Origin: Muscardinus avellanarius
Taxonomy: Eukaryota; Chordata; Mammalia; Rodentia; Gliridae
Direction: 5' to 3'
Length of the DNA stretch: 64,000 nucleotides
Assembly (NCBI GenBank): GCA_963383645.1
Contig: OY726571.1
Span: 24,554,116 to 24,618,115 of the forward strand
The notes under the pieces were generated by a model. That model had not been told where the DNA came from, did no database searches, and saw only the letters and a list, made by a program, of their open reading frames with translations. Made by a program: the position numbers and the translations under genes. This document shows, in pieces, positions 1 to 11,639 of the stretch; positions within the stretch are counted from its first letter, which is position 1, and every line of letters starts with the position of its first letter.

Positions 1-46
<46 letters not shown>
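1..46. repeat. (AT)n dinucleotide array
   Basis: Uninterrupted AT for 46 bases, cut by the left edge of the window. Confidence 0.97.
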
Positions 47-50
<4 letters not shown>

Positions 51-581
51 GAGCTTCTACCCCCAAAATATATTTTCTTTGGCATTGTATTCATGCTTTG
101 TAAAAAATCTCTTTTATATTATAGTAGTGATTACTATCAAATCGTGGCTAGTGATTAAATGCTCCACATTTGTGACAAGACACATCATTAGATCTTAATG
201 CTTGATCATAAAGCAACAAAAAAATGAGCCACAAAGGAAGATAATATCTGATAAAAGCCCAGAAGGACAAGATGATAAAAAGTTAACAGAGCAAAGGATT
301 TGAATTCAAATGAAAAAATAAAAAAATATAAAAAATAGGACTAAATTAATTTTATGCTTGACATTTGTTTCCCAGAGTCTTATTCCCTATTTTATTTTTT
401 CTTGTTTTAACCCTTTCATTTACAGCTATTAAGTAAACGTGAAATATAAAACTTAATGAATTTTATATTAACACTGAAAACTCTCATACACACTGTATCT
501 GATATTTTTACCTCCATGCCAATACCAACAGTGGCTTGAAATTTCATGAAGTTAGATTTGCCATTGTGACTGTGACTCTAC

Positions 582-774
582 ATTTTTTTTTTTTTTTGGT
601 GGTACTGGGATTCCTGGAAACCCATCTACCTCTGGCCTACACTCCCAGACCTATTTTATATTTTTATTTGGAAACAGGGTCTCTTAAGCCAGGGAGGCTG
701 GCTTCGGACCAGCTCGATCCTCTTGTTTCCTCCTCCCAAGCACGGGGATTACAAGCATGTGCCACCACACCCCG
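582..774 (-). mobile_element. B1-dID (MEN-type) SINE, young subtype
   Basis: Poly-T (reverse of the A tail), ID-like tail unit, then B1-like head ending near CACCACACCCCG. Flanked by an exact target duplication TGTGACTCTAC at 571-581 and 775-785. Confidence 0.93.
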
Positions 775-785
775 TGTGACTCTAC

Positions 786-2932
786 TTTTTAATAGAAGAT
801 AAGTCATCCTTACACCTAGAATTATAGCTTATGTACTTTCACAGCATGCATAAACTTTAGGAAGAAGATAAGAGAAGTAGAATTAGAGAATGAATTTTTG
901 ATGACTTTGGACTGTGATGTCACCATTTTGACATTAACAAAGTTTTGCAGTGCGCTAATATGATAACCAAGTCTTCCATGATTGAAGGGACTAATTCATT
1001 ATAGCTGGAATTATCATTAAATGAAAGTATTCTGTTTTAGGTACAATTTCATAGGATTTCAAGTGATTCCTTGGACATTCTCCAAAATTCCTATCCAGAG
1101 ACTGGTATAAATTTTTCAGTAATGAGTTATGAGCCTTCTTGGCTCCATTACCTAATGAAGGCTATAGAGGAAATGAATGTATTTACCCACAAGAGAAGGG
1201 CAAGTTCCAGCTCTGGAGATGAACTTAACAACCAGATATGCCGATTTGATGTGATGTTTTTTGACTGAGTAGCAGTGGTTTTCGTGCAGTTTATGCCAGA
1301 CAAAAACAGTTGTTTCTCTGATACTTTATGGTCACGGAAACATGACATAAATGGTCCTCAGAAATGCTAGAGGCCTAGACAAGGATAGTATTAATTTAAT
1401 GGAATAATTTATCTTCCCCAATTTGAATAACAAATTTGCATTACTTATATTTTCCCAAAATTGAATAACAAGCTTTAATTATTTATAAAACATATATTTT
1501 ATAAAATAATGGAGAAAATAAGACTTAATGGATCATTTAATCAGTGATGTACTGATATGAAATGACAAGGAGAGCATGGTGGAATTAGTGTTATCAGACA
1601 TTTAATAAGTATTGGAATTTCCATGGTGACCAACTGAATCCAAATTCATTATTGGTCCTGAATGACTAGATTAGTTTAATAGACATTGACCTACATAGCA
1701 ATCTAATATAGAGTACTTATTAATCTAGATAGTGATATTATAAGTAAAATCCACTTATGTATACAAAATATTTTATTGTTATTGTTTCAAGGAATAAGAG
1801 TCATTAAGGAATAACTTTTGAACTTGTCTCAAAGGCTTTATAAAAAGGAAATTATTGATTTATATTTAATTTTTGATTTTTGCATTTTGTAATAGAAATA
1901 ATTTTATACAGTTCAACTGAATCCTTTATAAACTTTTGATATGTATCACAAATATTTTTCTAATCTAAAATGGCATTAACTGTATTATCCAAATTTGGAA
2001 AATCAGCATCACACTTAGAAAACATCACACTCAGAAAATGCTAAAAAATCTAGCATTTTTTGTGTGCAAATGTTCTATTATTATACAAAAATGTTTCTCA
2101 TTTTACTCTTTCTATATGCATAGAATTTTTTCATGGTTAGATTCATTTCTGAACATTGGCTCCATATGTCTCACCAAAAAGCCTGTGAGCAGGAGATAGT
2201 CAAATATCTTTAATCCTATTTTAGCATAACATCAAGAAACCAATTTAGCAACATGAAGTGATTTTTGTACATAATCATGTATATTATATATTATATGAAG
2301 TAAAGTGATTATAGATTATTTCACACACAGTCAAATTAATGCCATCACTATAACTCCAATATATTGCCTATTTTATTTCTTTATTAACTTTTCCCACTTT
2401 CACTATTGTCCATTTATAGCACATGCAGCCTGAATTTTTCTGTCTCATCCTTCTTAAAATGAGACCAAATTAACAGTGGCAACTAAATTCCTCTCACTTT
2501 TGCTTTCCCCTGTATATAAGCCCCCTAGTCTCCTCTACATAACACCTCATCATATTTCTTGGAGCTCAGTTCTTTAAACACTAAAGTCAGTGGTTTTTTT
2601 GACTCTGGCTACTGCACTGACAATCAAGGTCACCAGTCAAGGTCACCTTCTCACTGCCACAAGCACGGGAATCCCATCTCCATTGCTACATAGCCATGTA
2701 CCATCATATCCCCAAAGCTCTATTCTGCATTTTTTACTGCCTTTTGCCCGATGGATTCTTGCAGAAGTGGGGAGAATGCCTGTTATCTCTACATTGTTTT
2801 GGACTCTATCATTGAGAACTAAGGCAACTAAGAACACAGCTTGCAGTCCCATCACATACAGACATCCTCATTCACACCAAACGACTCCTCCAGACAGGTC
2901 TTCTCCTAGAATAACTCAGCTACAAACTCCTC
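786..2932. other. Unclassified AT-rich intron stretch
   Basis: No exon or repeat family recognised. A short imperfect repeat (CATCACACTTAGAAAA / CATCACACTCAGAAAA) near 2007-2038 abuts a hairpin AAAATGCTA...TAGCATTTT (2035-2059). A TATA-like CTGTATATAAGCCCCC near 2511 could belong to an old LTR, but no LTR ends are visible. Confidence 0.5.
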
Positions 2933-2942
2933 AAATCAGACT

Positions 2943-3149
2943 GGGAATCAGGCATAGTGGTGCACGCTTGTAATCCCAGCATTTGGGAGGCTGAGACAGA
3001 AGGATTGCGGTTCAGCCTCAGCTTCTTAGTGAGGCCTTTAGTAGCAACTCAGTGAGACCCAGTTTCAAAATTTAAAAAAAAAAAAAAAATAGGACTGGGG
3101 GTGTTGCTTGGAAAGAGAATGCCCCTGGGTTCCATCCCCAGTACCGCAG

Positions 3150-3212
<63 letters not shown>

Positions 3213-3247
3213 AGGAAGGAAGGAAGGAAGGAAGGAAGGAAGGAAGG
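2943..3247 (+). mobile_element. B1-dID SINE with a tail expanded to GAAA/GGAA
   Basis: B1-like head (GGTGCACGCTTGTAATCCCAG), ID-like tail ending CCATCCCCAGTACCG, then the tetranucleotide tail. Exact target duplication AAATCAGACT at 2933-2942 and 3248-3257 lies outside the array, so the array is the SINE tail. Confidence 0.93.
3149..3247. repeat. (GAAA)n then (GGAA)n array
   Basis: About 60 bases of GAAA followed by about 38 of GGAA; it ends exactly at the SINE target duplication. Confidence 0.95.
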
Positions 3248-3257
3248 AAATCAGACT

Positions 3258-3821
3258 CTAAACTAGTATCAAATAGACACCAACTGGCTCTTCTACATCT
3301 TTCTGTCCCGATTTCACTATTTGTCTGGGAACAATGATAGTCTGTGAAAACCCTCAGGAAAATAAATTTAAACCAGCAGATACTTCTAGGCTACTTCATC
3401 AGATGAATTAAATCCTGCCAGTCAGGATGAACAGACCCAAGTTATGATTCTGCACTCTATCTTAGAATATATGAATATTGCTTCATATGTACATAAATAT
3501 TCAGATGGTCCCTGTTCTTCTGTTTTCAGTCATACACAAACTTCTAGTCAGAAACTTAACACATTATTAGGTTTATTTAACCTATTTTTAATAAAAACCA
3601 TACAATTGTAAGCATATTAGTAAGTTAGTGAATGCTTATGATATTTTCAAGTTCACACAGAGCTGCATGAAAAACACTTTTAACTACTAAAATACTATTT
3701 TATATGAAAGATATTCATAGTTTTTTTTATAAAGAACAAAATATATTTGAGAAAGAACAATGCAATCTTTTTAAATGAAATAGAAATTTCCTATGAGGTT
3801 TTCTGGACTGTTTAAAGATGC
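3258..3821. other. Unclassified intron stretch
   Basis: AT-rich single-copy-looking sequence; nothing recognised. Confidence 0.5.
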
Positions 3822-3830
3822 CTTCAATTA

Positions 3831-3833
<3 letters not shown>

Positions 3834-3882
<49 letters not shown>
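3834..3882. repeat. (TG)n array in SINE tail position
   Basis: About 24 uninterrupted TG units. Confidence 0.96.
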
Positions 3883-3887
<5 letters not shown>

Positions 3888-4053
3888 GGGGATCCTGGAA
3901 ACCCTTCTACCTCCAGGCTACACTTGCAGACATATTTTATATTTTAATTTAGAAATGGTCTCTTAAGCCATCAAGGCTGGCTTCAAACCTGTGCGATCCT
4001 CCTGTCTCCGCCTCCCAAGTGTGGGGATTATAAGCATGGGCCACCACGCCCGG
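3836..4053 (-). mobile_element. B1-dID SINE with a CA tail
   Basis: ID-like unit (TACTGGGGATCCTGG) and B1 head ending ACCACGCCCGG. Near-exact target duplication CTTCAATTATGTTT / CTTCAGTTATGTTT at 3822-3835 and 4054-4067. The (TG)n lies inside the duplications in the tail position. Confidence 0.92.
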
Positions 4054-4067
4054 CTTCAGTTATGTTT

Positions 4068-4805
4068 TTTAAGCATAGTACCATATTAGTTCTTGGATAT
4101 TTGGAGAAACAAATACACAAAATACTTTAGTTAGCTAAAAAAATTAACAATAGTGATGAAAATGCCAAAAAGTAAAAAAATATTTTTATTGGCAATATTC
4201 TTGAGTTGAATGTGAAAGTTCAAGAATTCACCTTAATAATATAACAATTTATAGACGAGAATGTGAAAATTATACAACTTGCACTAATAATCCCATAGCA
4301 CTTTGTAGATGCACAATAAAGAACATCTTTAGAAGATCCCTGTCCAGCAGTGCATGTTCTCTTTTGTATTTTAGTAAACTAACTTTTGTTGCTCATTTCG
4401 TTAATAATGCACTAACACTCTCATTATGTCTCCAGGGAAAACACCTCCAAAATGAGGACGTGACTGGCTAGAACAGTCAGGAGCCAGTTTAGGTTACCAC
4501 AGGGAGGTGAAGCCCTTGTTTCAGACTTCCTCAAAAGCCACAGGATATTTCCCTTGGGTGCTGAGAGTAAGCCTCATTTAAAAATTTAGCCAGAGTAAAA
4601 CAGGGTCTTGGTACAAAACACAGCAAGTCCTGTTTTATGAATCACCTTTTGGCCATTATTCAGAAAAGATCAATAAACATAGCAGATACTCAGTACAGAG
4701 TGTGCACTATAATCAATTTTTATGGTCATGATTATTCTAAGTACTAGGGGCCTCTTTAAGAATGAAGAGATATTAGGGCCAGGATGCTGTTATCAAGGCC
4801 TAATT
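4068..4805. other. Unclassified intron stretch
   Basis: AT-rich, no exon or repeat family recognised. Confidence 0.5.
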
Positions 4806-5245
4806 TGTTCAGGGTTCTCTAGAGGAAAATAAAAAATAGGATGGATAGGTATTTATTAGAGGTATCTATTTTAAGGAATTAACTAAACATGATTGTAGAG
4901 CTTGATAATTTCAAAATCTGATGGTAGAGGCTGGCAGATGGGAAACCTGAAAAAAAGAAGTTACAGTTTGAGTGCAGACTGATAGCAGTCTGATTCATTC
5001 ATTCTTGCTTAGGGAGGTCAGTCTCTGCTCAACTAAGACCTTTAACTGATTCATTAGGCCCACCTACATTAAAGAGGTTTGTGTTGTTGTTTGGGGGGGT
5101 GTTTTTTACTTAGAGCCCATAAATTTAAATATTAATCACTTCCAGAAAACAGCCTCATAAAACATCCAGAAAAATGAACATTGTTTGACCAAATATCTAG
5201 GCATTAGAGACTAGCCAGGATGATACATGAAATTAACTACCACCA
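4806..5245 (-). mobile_element. Old ERVL-type LTR (MLT2-like), antisense
   Basis: Read on the minus strand it starts TGGTGGTAGTTAATTTCATG and ends with the complement of TGTTCAGGGTTCTCTAGAGG. Both ends and the middle (ATATCTAGGCAT, CTTCCAGAAAACAGCCTCA on +) resemble the MLT2/ERVL consensus as I know it. Diverged; family name is inferred. Confidence 0.6.
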
Positions 5246-5930
5246 AGCACAACCAGGCCAGTACATACTCAGCAATTCTAAGGGCCAGGGAAAGCCTGCT
5301 CCCCACAGCAGGAACTAGGAGAACAGACACTTCTGCCTTTGCCACTTCTAGGGACGCAGAGGTGTCATACTGATGTGCCAACGAGGGATGGATTGTGTAA
5401 TGACCTCATGCCAACTCAGATAAGGTTTTCAAGCGAGAACAGGGAAATCTGCATCCTAAGAGCAAAACCAAGAGTAAAAAGGAGATTAATAATAGCCTGT
5501 GTGGACCAAAAGCCAGAGAGAAGCACTCAGAAGAGAGGCAACCCATTTAAGTAGAAACCTAAGAGGGGAGAGAAGACAGAATCAACAACCACAGCAGGAA
5601 CAGCAAGAAAAGCACTGAAGGAGGAGAGACTCCACCACAGAATGACTCCTGAAAGCAAAGCACGCCTTCCCATTAAACCACCTGCTGCACACATAACAGC
5701 TTTGAAGACACGATTAGTAGACAGGAATATGAAATAAATAGATACATCAAAACATAGCAGAAATTCGGAGATAGAAATTCATTAAAAATTTAGACAGAAA
5801 AGTTAAAACTTAATTTTTAAAAAAATGAAATGGGATTATAATTAAATAACCATAAAAAGTATCGTAGCTCTTAAGAAAGATTTCAGTCCAAAGACTGAAA
5901 GCATGAGAAGAAATAGTATTTTTTTAAAAA
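5246..5930. other. Unclassified intron stretch, purine-rich in part
   Basis: A-rich and G-rich + strand from about 5400 to 5700. The open frame at 5339-5554 has no splice or homology support. Nothing else recognised. Confidence 0.45.
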
Positions 5931-5943
5931 AGACACACTCAAG

Positions 5944-6032
5944 GCTAAATGAGTGATGTGTGCATGTATGCCACTACCATCTTGTAGCCCATTAAGATGT
6001 ATGACTACAATACACCAATAAAAATTTTAAAA
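5944..6032 (+). mobile_element. Unclassified 89-bp retroposon, copy 1
   Basis: Sequence with the core CATTAAGATGTATG, then CACCAATAAAAATTTTAAAA. Flanked by a near-exact duplication AGACACACTCAAG (5931-5943) / AGATACACTCAAG (6033-6045). Related copies lie at 24210-24292 and 15388-15460. AATAAA plus an A-rich end suggests reverse transcription of an RNA. Confidence 0.7.
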
Positions 6033-6199
6033 AGATACACTCAAGTAAATGTTTGTAAAATTTCTGAATTTAAGACAAAAATGGCTTTCAGGGCCTCTGG
6101 CATATACAAATGAACAAATATATAAGTATATATATTTATATATATTCATTTGCAAGTTTGGAAATTAGTATATGCAAGGTTGGAAAAAAGAATATGTTA

Positions 6200-6570
6200 G
6201 CTATTTTAGTCTGTTTTCTGTTGTAACAAAATACCTACCTAGCTCATGGTTCTAAGAAGTGAGGAAGTCCACAGATATGGCTCTGGCATCTGCTCAGCTT
6301 TGGTGAGGGCCGCCTGCTTCATCACAACATGAAAAGAAGCAGAAGGGAAAATGTGCTTGTGCACATAAGAAGAAATAAGACAGAGGAGATGGCTTTGCTT
6401 TATCATAGTCTTGTATTGCAGCAACTAATCTATTTCTACTAGGACTGAATCAGTCACTATTAACCACCCAATCAGCTCTTAATGCCTTCTCAACACGTTT
6501 ACACTGGAAACCAAGTTTCAATGTGAATCTGACAGTGGACAAATCACATCGCATCATCTATGAATCTCTT
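6200..6570 (-). mobile_element. Old MaLR-type (MST/MLT1-like) LTR, antisense
   Basis: TTTTAGTCTGTTTTCTGTTGTAACAAAATACC-type opening (in parts), GGTTCTAAGAAGTGAGGAAGTCC and CACCCAATCAGCTC segments match the antisense layout of MaLR LTRs. Ends are blurred. Confidence 0.6.
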
Positions 6571-6602
6571 TTAAATAAGAGTTTGTGGAAAGAATTCTAA
6601 CC

Positions 6603-6626
6603 AAAACAAACAAACAAACAAACAAA
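6603..6626. repeat. (CAAA)n short array
   Basis: About five to six AAAC units in an A-rich stretch. Confidence 0.85.
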
Positions 6627-7100
6627 TTGAAGAATTTGTTTAGAAAGAATTATTTCTAAAACAAAAACCAAAAACAAAAAACTGATGAGAATTTAAGCCT
6701 TTGGGGAAAGGAAAAAATATTTCATGAACTGTATATAGTTAGAGATTGAGCTGTAAAGAGGATTAGAAACATTTTCAGTTTTTAAATAAGAGTGGCATAT
6801 CCAAGAAAATTTCAATATTAAGAACTTAAAAGAACATGTCATCTTACCAAGGATAGAGAGGTTTTAAAAAGCTAAGATGTTTTAGAGTTCCTTGAAAGGA
6901 AGGATAATGTGTGGGAAAGCATAATATTTCTAAAGCATCCTATTAGAAGCAGTGTCACTGTGGGAAGAAAGAATAAGTTTCTTGTTTATGCACAGTAGTA
7001 GAAAAGTGGGAAGATGATTAAGAATACCAGGAATTAGTAATGAAAGACTAAGGCTAAAAAGCACTAAATAATATGAGGAGGGGCATCATGTGCTTATTAA
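6627..7100. other. Unclassified intron stretch
   Basis: AT-rich; nothing recognised. Confidence 0.45.
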
Positions 7101-7120
7101 GGATAAAATAACACAATATC

Positions 7121-7320
7121 GCCGGGCGTGGTGGGTGGCGCACGCTTGTTATCCCTGTGCTTGGGAGGCAGAGGCAGGAAGTTCGCACAGGTTTGAAGCC
7201 AGCCATGCTGGCTTAGGAGACCCCGTTTCCAAATAAAAATGTAAAAATAGGTCTGGGAGTGTAGCCTGGAGGTAGAAGGGCTTCTAGGAACCCCCGTACC
7301 ACCAAAAAAAAGAAAAAATT
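7121..7320 (+). mobile_element. B1-dID SINE, young subtype
   Basis: Starts GCCGGGCGTGGTGG, ID-like tail GGTCTGGGAGTGTAGCC, A-rich end. Flanks share AAATAACAC(A/T)AT before (about 7105-7116) and after (about 7323-7335). Confidence 0.92.
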
Positions 7321-7329
7321 AAAAAATAA

Positions 7330-7900
7330 CACTATTTTCAAAGCATATGAACCTGATAGTTTCCAACCATTTTTATTTATCAATGTAGCAATTTCTTAAT
7401 ATAAGAACTAAACCTATGATTGTGAACATGTAAATATAAAAAGCTCAGAATGATAATGACAAGTTGTTAATAAAATGGGTTATTTTACTTATATAATCAT
7501 ATAAAATACTGTATTTTACAGTTTAAGTTAAAATGGAAACTAAACAATATAGATTGTGTCACAGAAGTTCAAAAAAATAAAAATATCAATGAATCAATGG
7601 AGAATAAATTAAGCAAAGAAAGTATCAGGTCAGGGTGGAGGTGGAAAATAAATTAGACCTGAAGGATGACTAGCAGAAGAAAGGATGCTTGGATAATAAA
7701 TGAGAAACAGGCCTAAGCATAGAAGGAGAACACTAATTCCTATGTGTTCTGAGCAGACGTAAAATGTGGCATCAACCCAAACAGGATCTCAGTCATTTTA
7801 AGAACATTTAAGAACATTTTAAGAACATTGTGACTAATACAGGTTTCTTTTATTAATTAACACTCCATGCAAACTTTACACAAATCACAATATTTTAGTT
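7330..7900. other. Unclassified intron stretch; includes a short triplication
   Basis: Mostly AT-rich. At about 7797-7829 a 10-11-bp unit TTTTAAGAACA is repeated three times in tandem. A G/A-rich part (7620-7760) may be an old interspersed repeat that I cannot name. Confidence 0.5.
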
Positions 7901-7917
7901 AGAGAGAGAGAGAGAAA

Positions 7918-7978
<61 letters not shown>

Positions 7979-7994
7979 AGAAAGAAGAAAGAAA

Positions 7995-8067
<73 letters not shown>

Positions 8068-8068
8068 G
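7901..8068. repeat. Long (GAAA)n purine tract
   Basis: About 168 bases of pure purine on the + strand: GA units, then GAAA with a few GAA interruptions near 7978-8000. Confidence 0.96.
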
Positions 8069-8305
8069 TTTTCAGTCTCAGGTACTGACATAGTCCTCAG
8101 ATTGCTAGGCACTCGTTGTGGTTGGCAGGGGCTCTGGTCAGCAAGTCTTGTGCCTGCACCTGATCCTCTGGGTGCACTGCGTCATGCCCGTGTGGGCTGC
8201 AAGAGTTACCCTTGCACACTGTACATCATGCTGGAATGGGGTGAGCCACACCTGGGTGTGCTTTTGGAGTTAAGTCCTTCCTTGGCTTTAATGGAGACCT
8301 ATTAA
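8069..8305. other. GC-richer block of unknown origin
   Basis: Much richer in G+C than its surroundings and directly next to the GAAA tract. It contains an open frame (8102-8305) but no splice sites or recognised domain. May be a retrocopy or old repeat. Confidence 0.4.
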
Positions 8306-8697
8306 AACAACTATAACAACAACAAAATGTGCTTCATACAAAATGTAGGATGAACTGTTATACGGTAACAATCAATGCAAAGGCAGGTGACTGTCAGAGG
8401 CTAGTTAAGAGAGTGACTACCATGGAAATCCAGTTTAAATTGAGATAGTCCATTTCACAGTGATAAGTATTCAGGTCATCTAAACGGGAAATGACAGTAA
8501 TGCTTCAGCTCTGCCACAGTTTTAAACATAAGCAAGAAAATATTGAACATCAATTGATACAGTGGGTGGCATTTCTGAAATAAGACATCTGATGTCATTC
8601 TGCAAGCTCATATGTGAGTAGGAGGTCACATTGTGATCATAATAGATGTCCATACTCACTTTCTCTGAGAGTATAATACAATCATTGCATCTATTTC

Positions 8698-8893
8698 TTT
8701 TTTTTTTTTTTTGGTGGTACTGGGGTTCCTGGAAGCCCTTCTACCTCTGGGCTACACTCCCAGACCTATTTTAACATTTTTATTTGGAAACAGGGTCGCT
8801 TAAGCCAGCGCGGCTGGCTTCGAACCTGCGCGATCCTCCTGTCTCTGCCTCCCAAGCGCGGGGATTACAAGCGTGTGCCACCACGCCCGGCCC
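8698..8893 (-). mobile_element. B1-dID SINE, young subtype
   Basis: CpG-rich head (GCGCGATCC, AAGCGCGGGG) ending CACGCCCGG. Exact 16-bp target duplication TCATTGCATCTATTTC at 8682-8697 and 8894-8909. Confidence 0.95.
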
Positions 8894-8909
8894 TCATTGC
8901 ATCTATTTC

Positions 8910-9620
8910 AAATGTGTCATTTCTATGAAGCATAGTTATCAAAGAAATACATATAATTCAACACATTTTCTGTCTCTCTAAAAATTGTTAGTATTGGAAG
9001 TTGGTAGTTGTAATTCCTGCAGACATTAAAATGAATATATAGTGTTGGTGAAGAAAACTTTTATTATTGGAATGGTTTTCTCTTGATAAATCCAGGAGCA
9101 AAATGCTGATCTATACTTTAAAATATGGCTCCATCTGTGCATCACCTAACTCAAGCTCTTAAATAACCTATCAAGATGTAAAAGAGTCAACAATTACAAT
9201 TGCAAAACCCAAGTTAATCTATTACTACCAGTCCTGTAGACATCTTTTTGGTAGGACATAGATGTTTGCTAAAAATAGACTCTATTAATTTGTATAGAAA
9301 CTTAGCTGCATTGCCACAGAAAAGAATACCACAGTTAGTAAGGTACCACTATCATTTGTGCTGAAAAATATCAAGAGTAGAACTTGCCAAACTTAGAATT
9401 TATATGAAAAGGGAAAGGATATGAACTCAGTAAAACTGAAGAACAAAGACAGCATAAATGATAAATTAGATATTAATAGAGTGAGGCTATATTTTAATTT
9501 AACTCTCCATTTGAAATTCCAATGATACATAAGTAGTTTAGCTTTGTCTGCTGTCCTTGATCCTGGTTCTGCTAATAATAACTTTTTCCTCTCAGATTTT
9601 AGAGGTTCACATCCCCCCAA
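8910..9620. other. Unclassified intron stretch
   Basis: AT-rich, nothing recognised. Confidence 0.45.
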
Positions 9621-9623
9621 CAC

Positions 9624-9624
<1 letters not shown>

Positions 9625-9666
<42 letters not shown>
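9625..9666. repeat. (CA)n array
   Basis: ACACATACAC then uninterrupted CA. No SINE is attached. Confidence 0.95.
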
Positions 9667-9669
<3 letters not shown>

Positions 9670-9986
9670 TCTGGAAATCTTTGCTTTTGGAAATCACCCA
9701 CTGAACATTTTCAGCATATATGGTAATGTTTTATGTGAACATTATTTTAACCATTATAGGAAAGAAGATAATAAAGTCCGAAGAGTAGTTACCATGGCAT
9801 GAAGGGTTTAAAACTAGTTTGTTCTACAAATTTATTTGTACATAGTTGTGTATTTTAAAAGGTACTGGTTTTTAATTTCAATGAGAAATGAGGCAAATAT
9901 TAGCAATTCTACATGTCTGGCGTGTCTGAAATTATCCAAATGGCTTTATTATTATCAACTAAGATTCAATTTCCACTTCAAATTTC

Positions 9987-9989
<3 letters not shown>

Positions 9990-10036
<47 letters not shown>

Positions 10037-10048
10037 GTGTGTGTGTGT
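9990..10048. repeat. (TG)n array in SINE tail position
   Basis: About 29 TG units with one CG interruption, immediately before an antisense SINE. Confidence 0.96.
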
Positions 10049-10261
10049 TACTAGGGATTTAATCCAGGGGCATTCTACATCTGTGCTACACCCAGAGCCC
10101 TATTTTATTTTTATTTTGAAACAGGGTCTCTCTAGGTTGATGAAAGCCTCACTACTTGCTGAGGCTGTCCTTGAACCTGTGGTCCTCTTGGTTTTTAGCC
10201 TCTTTTTAGCCTCTCAAGTACTGGGATTTGGATTACAGGCATGCACCACCATGCCTGGACT
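10049..10261 (-). mobile_element. B1-dID SINE, older subtype, CA tail
   Basis: TACTAGGGATTTAATCCAGG (ID-like unit) through ATGCACCACCATGCCTGG (B1 head). A short internal duplication TTTTTAGCCTCT occurs near 10193-10215. Confidence 0.88.
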
Positions 10262-10843
10262 CGTGTGGGATTTCATCATAGCTGCTCGTTTACTTATACA
10301 TTCATATTCTTGATCAGTTTGGAAAGTTATTCAATCACTCAATGCAATTTATTTTAAAAACTATAAGAAAAACGGATAGAAACTCAAACACAGTAGAAAT
10401 TAATTTGTTTTTGCAAGGCATTCTCAAACAGCTGGGTCATGTGTCCTTAAGAGATAGTTTTTATATTTTAAACAATTGTTTGATGTCCCAGGAGACTGCA
10501 AGATTCATTTTCCTCAGAGCTTTATTTCAAACCCAGAATTTCTGCAAATATGCAATTATTCTATCTCTGACAAAAGTGCTTAGCATAATGCTTAATTTAG
10601 TCCTTAAGACCTTGACAGCTCTATGATACCTCATGCCATTAGAGGTACTACAGTTTGGATTATGGGGGCAGGACAATCGTTTCGCTGCCACGTATATTTT
10701 TCTTTTTTTAATCACTCCACTGCCAAGTAAACAGATAAAACATTAGTGGAGGCTGTTGAGTTAGTTGAAAAAGCGACAGATAATAGCAGTTTTGCAACAA
10801 AACATTAAAAGTAGAAAGAAAATATTTTAAAATATATGCCATT

Positions 10844-10943
10844 TTGACTATTGAACATTATTGCTATAGTCTTGAACATTATTGCTATAGTTCAATTGAC
10901 TATTGAACATTATTGCAGGTTATGGTCTGTTAGACCATAACCT
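10844..10943. repeat. Three direct repeats followed by a perfect hairpin
   Basis: TTGAACATTATTGC occurs at 10851-10864, 10872-10885 and 10903-10916. Directly after, AGGTTATGGTCT (10917-10928) and AGACCATAACCT (10932-10943) are perfect 12-bp inverted repeats with a 3-nt loop. Confidence 0.95.
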
Positions 10944-11639
10944 GGTCTTTTATTTCACTAAAAAAATTAGATACCTCAGAATATTTCTAATAACAAATGC
11001 CTTTTTTTCTATCATCTTTTTTTCTTTTGATATATTTTATAACCTTATTTCTATTCTCAATACATATGTTCACATATCCTGTACATTTGTATTTATGTAT
11101 GCACACATATGCGCATATTCTATATATATACAACACACCTTAACAACGAGTACATCTGTGTAATTGTGGGAATATGTGTGATTTTTATTTTTTATTCTTT
11201 GATATTTTCCAGGTATTTCCTAATGACTATGTTTTACGTTTATAATTAAAACTGTAAATAGCTATGTATTTTTTAAAAGTAAAATGAAGCAAGTGAGAAA
11301 TCAATTGTGAAAGTACGAAGAGAGGAGAATCAACTGTATGTGTTAAGTAATATCTCAGTATGTGCTACTTGCACATATTGTGTTAGTGCGAATAAATTTA
11401 GTATATATTCTCTCAGTCCTATGCATAAATGTATAATATTTTACAGTAGCATCAAAATTATAGCAGACATAATTGATTTACAAAGTGCAATCACTTAGCA
11501 ATAGATCATGACCGTTTTAGCTAAATACCTCACAACTGTCAATGTAACTTGTCTTCATAAAAAGCTTCTGGAACTCCTTGATTTTTCAGGGCTGAGAGTC
11601 AGTCTCGCTCTTTCTTCTTCAACCAACAAAGCCAATGGT
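10944..11639. other. Unclassified AT-rich intron stretch
   Basis: Nothing recognised. Confidence 0.45.

Noticed and set aside
2590..2973. 127-residue open frame
   Set aside because: Its end runs into a SINE, and no splice sites or family motif support it.
3149..3247. CRISPR-like or satellite array
   Set aside because: It is a simple tetranucleotide SINE tail with no spacers, in a mammalian genome.
3101..8112. Lys/Glu/Arg- and Phe/Leu/Ser-rich repeat peptides
   Set aside because: They are translations of GAAA/GGAA arrays.
9393..10054. Cys/Val- and His/Thr-repeat peptides
   Set aside because: They are translations of CA/TG arrays.
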